From positions 1 through 9,507 of the forward strand of contig VEQJ01000031.1 of assembly GCA_018883285.1 (NCBI GenBank): a stretch of 9,507 nucleotides of DNA, written 5' to 3'. The position numbers and the translations under genes were made by a program. Shown here piece after piece: positions 5,194 to 9,507 of the stretch; position 1 is the first letter of the stretch, and each line of letters opens with the position of its first letter. The DNA comes from Alphaproteobacteria bacterium. Its GTDB lineage: Bacteria; Pseudomonadota; Alphaproteobacteria; CAISOG01. The notes under the pieces are model-generated. The model had not been told where the DNA came from and made no database searches. It worked only from the letters and a program-made list of their open reading frames with translations.

Positions 5194-5805
5194 ATGGTCG
5201 ATAGTGACGCAAACGCTGGATTGTCGGTGGATCCCTCTGAACGAACTGAGGGTGCGGAGGGGGAGGCTGGTTCGGCGCCTGCTGGCGGCAAAAAAGGCAA
5301 GGGCAAACTGTTAATTATTGCTGGCGTCCTGATCGTCCTTATTGCTGGTGGCGGCGTTTTTGCGTCGGGAATCTTGAGCAAAAAAGCTGAGGATGGTGAG
5401 GCGCATGAGGGGCAGGACGCTGGGGAGAAGGGCGAAAAATCTGAAAAATCAGAAAAAAGCGCTAAGAAAAAAGAGGCTAAGGGCGAAAAGGATGAGAAAA
5501 AGCCATCGGTTTTTGTGGTAATTCCCGATATGACCGTCAATCTTACGGGCGGCAAAAAAAGCAGTTTTCTTAAGTTGAAAATGAGCCTTGAGGTGGAAAG
5601 TGCCGAATATGGCAAGGTGGTTGAAGGTCTGATGCCCCGCATTATCGATAGTTTCCAGCTGTATCTGCGCCAGCTGCGGTTAGAGGATTTGCAGGGGTCG
5701 GCGGGCATGTACCGTCTGCGGGAAGAATTGTTGGTGCGGGTCAATAAAATTGCCGATCCCGCCGAAGTTAAGGATGTGTTGTTTACCGAGATGTTGGCAC
5801 AATAG
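5194..5805 (+). CDS. fliL: FliL, flagellar basal-body/stator-associated protein
   Basis: FliL is a single-pass inner-membrane protein whose periplasmic domain rings the stator and supports torque. The 203-residue product has a cytoplasmic Gly/Ala/Glu-rich start, a Lys-rich stop (GGKKGKGK, 31-38), one membrane helix (about 39-60), a highly charged Lys/Glu linker (about 62-103), and the FliL domain beginning at about 106 (VFVVIPDMTVNLTGG), with LKLKMSLEVES, then the conserved LMPRIIDSFQLYLRQLRLEDL and a C-terminal ADPAEVKDVLFTEMLAQ. Start: ATG 5194 with AGGA 10 bases upstream; an in-frame TTG at 5188 is less likely. First gene of the plus-strand motor operon; fliM follows 23 bases after the stop. 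Confidence 0.93.
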   Translation: MVDSDANAGLSVDPSERTEGAEGEAGSAPAGGKKGKGKLLIIAGVLIVLIAGGGVFASGILSKKAEDGEAHEGQDAGEKGEKSEKSEKSAKKKEAKGEKDEKKPSVFVVIPDMTVNLTGGKKSSFLKLKMSLEVESAEYGKVVEGLMPRIIDSFQLYLRQLRLEDLQGSAGMYRLREELLVRVNKIADPAEVKDVLFTEMLAQ

Positions 5806-5828
5806 GTCAAGAAAGTTAGGGGGGTACC

Positions 5829-6932
5829 ATGGCCGATACCGATCAGGTTACCAATCCTGGACAAGGGGCAGATGAGGCCAGGGCAGGTTCTGGCTCGTCA
5901 TTAAGCCCTATGGACAAGTTGAACAGCGGGCTGTCAGGGGATGAGGAAGGTGCCGATGAGTTTGGTGGCAGTGAAAGTCTGCTAAGCCAGGATGAAATCG
6001 ACAGCCTGCTGGGTTTTGGGCGTACGGGTGATAACGAAAACACCCTGGCGGGGATTCAGGCGATTGTTAACAGCGCGCTGGTTTCCTATGAACGCCTGCC
6101 AATGTTGGAGGTTATTTGTGACCGCCTGGTACGGATGCTGTCAACCAGCCTGCGCAACTTTACCTCGGACAGTGTTGAGGTAACCTTAGATTCCATTTCC
6201 GCTACCCGTTTTGGCGATTACCTAAACTCTATTCCCTTGCCCGCCATGTTGGGGGTTTTTAAGGCTGAGGAGTGGGATAACTATGGCTTGCTGACCGTTG
6301 ATTCATCGCTGGTTTACTCGGTGGTGGATGTGTTGTTGGGCGGTCGACGGGGGGCAGCCGCCATGCGGGTGGAGGGGCGCCCCTATACCACGATTGAACG
6401 TGGCCTGTTGGAACGGATGATCAAAATCGTGCTTGAGGATTTGTCGGCAGCCTTTGACCCCCTAAGCCCCGTCACCTTTTCCTTTGACCGTCTGGAAACC
6501 AACCCACGCTTTGCGATGATTGCCCGCCAGGCCAATGCCGCTGTGCTGATTAGTTTTCGCATCGATATGGATGATCATGGCGGGCGGTTAGAGCTGGTTA
6601 TCCCCTATGCGACGTTAGAGCCCGTACGCGACCTGCTGATTCAAATGTTTATGGGGGAAAAATTTGGGCGGGATAGCATTTGGCAAACCCGTCTGGCCAG
6701 TGAGCTGTGGTTGACCGATGTCTATATTCAGGCGGTGTTGGATGAGGTGGTGTTAAAGCTAAGCGATGTTATCAATTGGAAAGTTGGCACCCAAATTCTG
6801 TTGAATGCAGAACCCAATGCGCCGGTTGAATTGCGCTGTGGCGAGGTGTCGATGTTCCACGGTATCGTTGGGCGCAAGCGTGACAGTATCGCTGTCAAAG
6901 TTCAAGAACGGCTGTTTCAAGAAGGTATTTAG
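5829..6932 (+). CDS. fliM: FliM, flagellar motor switch protein
   Basis: FliM is the C-ring switch protein that binds phosphorylated CheY and sets the direction of rotation. The product has 367 residues, longer than the usual 320-335. Seen: the CheY-P binding motif LSQDEIDSLL at 52-61, which in enteric FliM lies near the very N-terminus, so this protein carries an extra acidic Gly/Ser-rich segment of about 50 residues in front. The middle CheC-like domain spans about 75-270 with LVRMLSTSLRNFTSDSVEV, IPLPAMLGVF and the GG loop (LLGGRRG, 169-175) with VEGRPYTTIERGLLERMI. The SpoA/FliN-like C-terminal domain (about 285-362) ends in GIVGRKRDSIAVKV. Start: ATG 5829 with a G-rich AGGGGGG site upstream. 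The next gene begins 4 bases after the stop. Confidence 0.96.
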   Translation: MADTDQVTNPGQGADEARAGSGSSLSPMDKLNSGLSGDEEGADEFGGSESLLSQDEIDSLLGFGRTGDNENTLAGIQAIVNSALVSYERLPMLEVICDRLVRMLSTSLRNFTSDSVEVTLDSISATRFGDYLNSIPLPAMLGVFKAEEWDNYGLLTVDSSLVYSVVDVLLGGRRGAAAMRVEGRPYTTIERGLLERMIKIVLEDLSAAFDPLSPVTFSFDRLETNPRFAMIARQANAAVLISFRIDMDDHGGRLELVIPYATLEPVRDLLIQMFMGEKFGRDSIWQTRLASELWLTDVYIQAVLDEVVLKLSDVINWKVGTQILLNAEPNAPVELRCGEVSMFHGIVGRKRDSIAVKVQERLFQEGI

Positions 6933-6936
6933 AACC

Positions 6937-7581
6937 ATGTTTAATATTCTGGCGTTGTTGATGCAGGTAACCGTGGCCGTTTTGCTGGTCGCCACCATCA
7001 TTTACGCCTATATGCTGAACCGCAAACTGACCAATTTGCGCCAAGATCAGGCTCAGTTTGAACAGTTGATTCGGCAATTCACTGGCGCTTTGGGGCTGGC
7101 CGATAGCGGTGTTCACAACCTGCGTATGGCCGCTGAGGAGGCGGGAAACGGCTTGCAAAAATATGTCGATCGTGCCCAAATTTTGCGCGATGAGTTGGCC
7201 TATATGTTGGAAAGCGGCGATGCGCTGGCTGAGCAGTTGGCCAATCAGATTCGTGATAACCGCCAAAATCTGCGCGATAAGCAGGGGGATAGTCCCCTTC
7301 AAGACGCCGTGGTAAAGTCGCTGGCCGCCGGTCAAAAGGCCGGCACTCCTGTTGATGGTACGGCCAAGTCGGCGGCGGCCAAGCCCGCGGTGGCCAATAT
7401 GACCCAGGCCGAAAAATTGGCCTCTGAAATTCTGGCAGAGATGGATAGGGGCGATGAGGGTGGTCGGCGCCCCCTGGGCTCTAAGCTGCCCCTAACGCCC
7501 CAAAACAGTTCGGATCAGGCTGAGTCCGCCGCGCCCCATCGTGACAAATCGATCCTAAGCGCGCTGAAGGGGTTACGATAA
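6937..7581 (+). CDS. DUF6468-type membrane-anchored coiled-coil protein of flagellar operons
   Basis: Function not established. The 214-residue product has an N-terminal membrane helix (about 4-26), a short basic stretch (LNRKLTNLR, 27-35) and a long helical region (about 36-115) rich in Gln, Glu, Ala and Leu that looks like coiled coil: EQLIRQFTGAL, VHNLRMAAEEAGNGLQKYVDRA, ILRDELAYMLESGDALAEQL. After about 120 it becomes Ala/Lys/Ser-rich and probably disordered, ending in a basic KSILSALKGLR. I recognise this layout as the alphaproteobacterial DUF6468 family, usually directly after fliM, as here. Start: ATG 6937, 4 bases after the fliM stop, with AAGAAGG upstream. The stop overlaps the next gene's ATG by one base (TAATG). 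A role near the switch or stator is inferred from context only. Confidence 0.82.
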   Translation: MFNILALLMQVTVAVLLVATIIYAYMLNRKLTNLRQDQAQFEQLIRQFTGALGLADSGVHNLRMAAEEAGNGLQKYVDRAQILRDELAYMLESGDALAEQLANQIRDNRQNLRDKQGDSPLQDAVVKSLAAGQKAGTPVDGTAKSAAAKPAVANMTQAEKLASEILAEMDRGDEGGRRPLGSKLPLTPQNSSDQAESAAPHRDKSILSALKGLR

Positions 7582-8354
7582 TGCAACTTTTTGGGCGTCG
7601 GTTGCGTTTGTTGCCTGCAACCATTCTGATGCTAACGCTGCTGATTCCTGTGCAGCTTAACGTCATCAGCAAGGGGGTCGACAGCCTGTTTGTGCGATCG
7701 GCGGCGACGGCGGCCGAACCGACCAAGCCAGACCATCAAGCGGATAAGGCGGCCGATAAAACCGATAAGGCCGCCAGTAAGGCCGAGGCCAAGCCTGTTG
7801 AGGAGGATCAAAAGTCAACCACAAAGGATGCGCCCAATCCCGTCGCCAAAAACGATAGCAAGGATGGCGATAAGGCGGTGCACCCCGATCAGGCGGAACA
7901 TTTTGATCCTACCAGCATGAGCGTTTCTGAGATGGAAATGTTGCAGTCTTTATCGCAACGGCGTGGGGAGATTGAGGCCAAAGAAAAAACCATCAATGAA
8001 CGGATTTTGTTTTTGGAGGCCACCGAAAAACGGGTCAACAGCAAGATTGAAGAGCTGGCCAATGTGCAAAAACAAATCGAAAGCCTAAAAGCTGAGATTC
8101 AGCAAATTGCCGCCTCTTACAAAAAAGAGGAAGATGAAAAGGTGCAAAGCCTGGTCAGGATTTATGAAACCATGAAGCCGAAAGAGGCCGCGGTTATTTT
8201 TAATCAGCTGGACAACACCATCCTGATTCAAGTGCTTAGCAAGATGAAGGAGGCCAAATCGGCGGTTATCATGGCCAATATGGATCCTGTTAAGACGCGG
8301 GTGGTAACCGCCCTGCTGCTGGAGCATAAAAAATTGCCCGAACTGCCCGAATAG
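7581..8354 (+). CDS. MotE-like periplasmic protein (MgtE N-terminal-type domain)
   Basis: Probable flagellar motor protein. The 257-residue product starts with a signal peptide or anchor (basic GRRLRL 5-10, hydrophobic 11-29). A low-complexity Lys/Ala/Asp-rich segment (about 45-105, with repeated DKAADK/DKAASK units) follows, then a coiled coil (about 118-185, GEIEAKEKTINERILFLEAT and onward) and a C-terminal helical domain (about 189-250) with LVRIYETMKPKEAAVIFNQL and IMANMDPVKTRVVTALL, the pattern of MgtE-N/FliG-like domains in MotE. In Sinorhizobium meliloti MotE acts as a periplasmic chaperone for MotC; whether this protein does the same is unproven, and no motC is visible. The ATG overlaps the upstream stop by one base, so translation is coupled. 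Last gene of the fliL operon. Confidence 0.8.
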   Translation: MQLFGRRLRLLPATILMLTLLIPVQLNVISKGVDSLFVRSAATAAEPTKPDHQADKAADKTDKAASKAEAKPVEEDQKSTTKDAPNPVAKNDSKDGDKAVHPDQAEHFDPTSMSVSEMEMLQSLSQRRGEIEAKEKTINERILFLEATEKRVNSKIEELANVQKQIESLKAEIQQIAASYKKEEDEKVQSLVRIYETMKPKEAAVIFNQLDNTILIQVLSKMKEAKSAVIMANMDPVKTRVVTALLLEHKKLPELPE

Positions 8355-8370
8355 CGGTACGAATGGTTGG

Positions 8371-8391
8371 CAATCATCCTTAGGGGGATTG
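8371..8391. terminator. Short hairpin in the convergent gap between motE-like gene and mnmA
   Basis: CAATC-A-TCC (8371-8379) can pair with GG-G-GGATTG (8383-8391) around a TTA loop, with one mismatch and one G-T pair. It begins 17 bases after the motE-like stop and 14 bases before the mnmA stop on the other strand. No T-run follows on either side, so it is only a weak candidate for a shared two-way terminator. Confidence 0.25.
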
Positions 8392-8404
8392 AGTCAGCCG
8401 CGTT

Positions 8405-9507
8405 TTAGCCTTGCGTAGTTACGACAGAGTCATCAAGGCCTGTCCCCTGTATCCATCCACCGCCCAACACCCGTTCCCCCTGATAAAACACACAGGCTTG
8501 TCCCGGGGCAATTGCGCCATGATCATCGGCGCTGTCCAGGGTAACGATGGCCTGCATATCGCCAGCGGGTTGCGTGATAAGGCTTAGGCGGGCAGGTACA
8601 GGGGTCATCATCGATCGCCACTTGACCGCCACCGCCAAATTGGTCACGGGCGCGGTTCCATGCGGCGCCGTATCGCCCAGCCAATTAACCTCGCTCAGGC
8701 GCATTTGTTGACAGCGCAAATCCTGGCGCGTTCCCACCACCACCTGCCGCCGTGCCGCGTCTAGGCGGATAACATACAGCGGCTCATTATCGCCGTCTTT
8801 CTGTCCGCCGATGCCCAGCCCCTTACGCTGGCCAATGGTGTAGTGAATGATGCCCTGATGCCGCCCCATCACCCGCCCATCCAAATGTACGATATCGCCA
8901 GGCTCCACCGCCTCTGGACGCAGGCGCGCCACCACATCGGCATAGCCGCCCGTTGGCACAAAGCAGATATCCTGGCTGTCGGGCTTATCGGCTACCGCCA
9001 AGCCATAGCGGGCGGCCAGGGCGCGGGTTTCGTCTTTGCTGGCCAGGCCGCCGAGGGGGAAGCGCAAAAAGTCTAACTGCGCCTGGGTGGTGGCAAACAG
9101 GAAATAGCTTTGGTCGCGGTTGTGATCGGCGGCGCGGTGCAGCTGCGCCTGGCCAGAGTTATCCAGCAGCCGTTGGACGTAGTGCCCCGTTGCCAAGGCC
9201 TGTGCGCCCAGGTCGCGTGCCATCTCCAACAAATCTTTGAACTTTACCCGCTGGTTGCAGCGTACGCACGGAATCGGGGTTTCGCCGCGCGCATAGGCAT
9301 CGGCAAAATCCTGGATCACCGCCTGGTTAAATCGGCTTTCATAGTCCAACGCATAGTGGGGGATGTTCAGGCGATCGGCGACTTGGCGGGCATCATAAAT
9401 GTCCGCGCCCGCGCAACACGCGCCCTTTTTGCCCAGGGCTTGGCCATGATCATATAGCTGCAGGGTGATGCCAATCACCCGATAGCCCTGCTCCGCCAGC
9501 ACGGCGG
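8405..9507 (-). CDS. mnmA: MnmA, tRNA-specific 2-thiouridylase (5' end beyond window)
   Basis: MnmA adds sulfur to position 2 of U34 in tRNAs for Lys, Glu and Gln, using ATP and sulfur relayed to it as persulfide. About 366 residues are visible. The N-terminal ATP-binding SGGVDSS loop lies beyond the right edge; the GTG at 9500-9502 reads as an internal Val before [13 protein letters not shown], not a true start. Seen (numbered from that Val): [14 protein letters not shown] (26-39), the first catalytic cysteine in VRCNQRVKF (Cys82), ALATGHYVQ (102-110), RDQSYFLF (129-136), the second catalytic cysteine in DSQDICFV (Cys180), [16 protein letters not shown], and the C-terminal barrel ending in VLGGGWIQG. 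Both reactive cysteines are present, so the enzyme is probably active. It is convergent with the flagellar operon and seems unrelated to it. Confidence 0.95.
   Translation of the reverse strand, partial: AVLAEQGYRVIGITLQLYDHGQALGKKGACCAGADIYDARQVADRLNIPHYALDYESRFNQAVIQDFADAYARGETPIPCVRCNQRVKFKDLLEMARDLGAQALATGHYVQRLLDNSGQAQLHRAADHNRDQSYFLFATTQAQLDFLRFPLGGLASKDETRALAARYGLAVADKPDSQDICFVPTGGYADVVARLRPEAVEPGDIVHLDGRVMGRHQGIIHYTIGQRKGLGIGGQKDGDNEPLYVIRLDAARRQVVVGTRQDLRCQQMRLSEVNWLGDTAPHGTAPVTNLAVAVKWRSMMTPVPARLSLITQPAGDMQAIVTLDSADDHGAIAPGQACVFYQGERVLGGGWIQGTGLDDSVVTTQG

Noticed and set aside
5421..5500. Lys/Glu-rich tract in fliL as a tandem repeat or inserted element
   Set aside because: Short GAAAAA-type units recur, but they do not form regular repeats; charged linkers of variable length are common in FliL.
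5067..5864. A 265-residue minus-strand open frame across fliL
   Set aside because: It is antisense to a clear FliL coding region, is full of Ser/Pro from reversed Lys/Glu/Gly codons and matches no family.
6805..6936. An upstream in-frame extension of the DUF6468-type gene, starting at 6805 inside fliM
   Set aside because: The extra 44 residues overlap the conserved FliM C-terminus in another frame and have no family likeness; ATG 6937 gives the expected membrane helix at the N-terminus.
9500..9502. GTG as the start codon of mnmA
   Set aside because: MnmA needs the ATP-binding SGGVDSS loop just before this point; the frame stays open to the window edge, so the gene begins outside the window.
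1..9507. CRISPR arrays, transposases, tRNA or rRNA genes
   Set aside because: No regularly spaced repeats, no transposase-like protein and no tRNA or rRNA motifs were seen on either strand.

Overview
The window most likely comes from an alphaproteobacterium of the Rhodospirillales type, with mixed, moderately high GC. The evidence is the grouping of flgF-flgG-flgA-flgH against a divergent fliL-fliM operon that ends in a DUF6468-type protein and a MotE-like protein. That pairing is, as far as I know, an alphaproteobacterial signature. The MnmA sequence is also of alphaproteobacterial style. I cannot name a genus from the sequence alone.

Layout, left to right. (1) Positions 1-105, minus strand: the first 35 codons of a small membrane or exported protein that runs off the left edge. 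(2) 138-164: a near-perfect 27-bp palindrome that looks like an operator. (3) 185-1141 (possibly to 1201), minus: an SbtA-family sodium-dependent bicarbonate permease. (4) 1142-1459: an intergenic stretch with hairpins, a stop-free minus frame that ends just before sbtA, and a very strong GC-rich hairpin that probably ends the flagellar transcript. (5) 1460-4873, minus: a tight operon flgF-flgG-flgA-flgH for the proximal and distal rod and the P- and L-rings. (6) 4874-5193: a divergent 320-bp control region. It has a consensus-perfect sigma-54 (-24/-12) promoter facing flgF and a weaker sigma-54-like site facing fliL, next to a dyad. (7) 5194-8354, plus: fliL-fliM-DUF6468-motE-like, a tight operon for the motor, switch and stator. 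(8) 8405-9507, minus: mnmA, the tRNA U34 2-thiouridylase, truncated at its 5' end by the window edge and convergent with the motE-like gene.

How the genes work together. FlgF and FlgG build the rod. FlgA is the periplasmic chaperone for P-ring assembly, and FlgH forms the L-ring bushing. FliL supports the stator, FliM is the switch protein that binds CheY-P, and the two last genes are a membrane-anchored coiled-coil protein and a MotE/MgtE-N-type periplasmic protein, both probably linked to the motor or stator. Sigma-54 control of the flgF side fits hierarchical flagellar expression.

Most of the window is an ordinary flagellar locus. The less explained parts are the sbtA upstream region, the two related dyads flanking sbtA, the conflicting start-site evidence for flgH, and the uncharacterised DUF6468/MotE-like pair. 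I see no sign of a CRISPR array, transposase, tRNA or rRNA.
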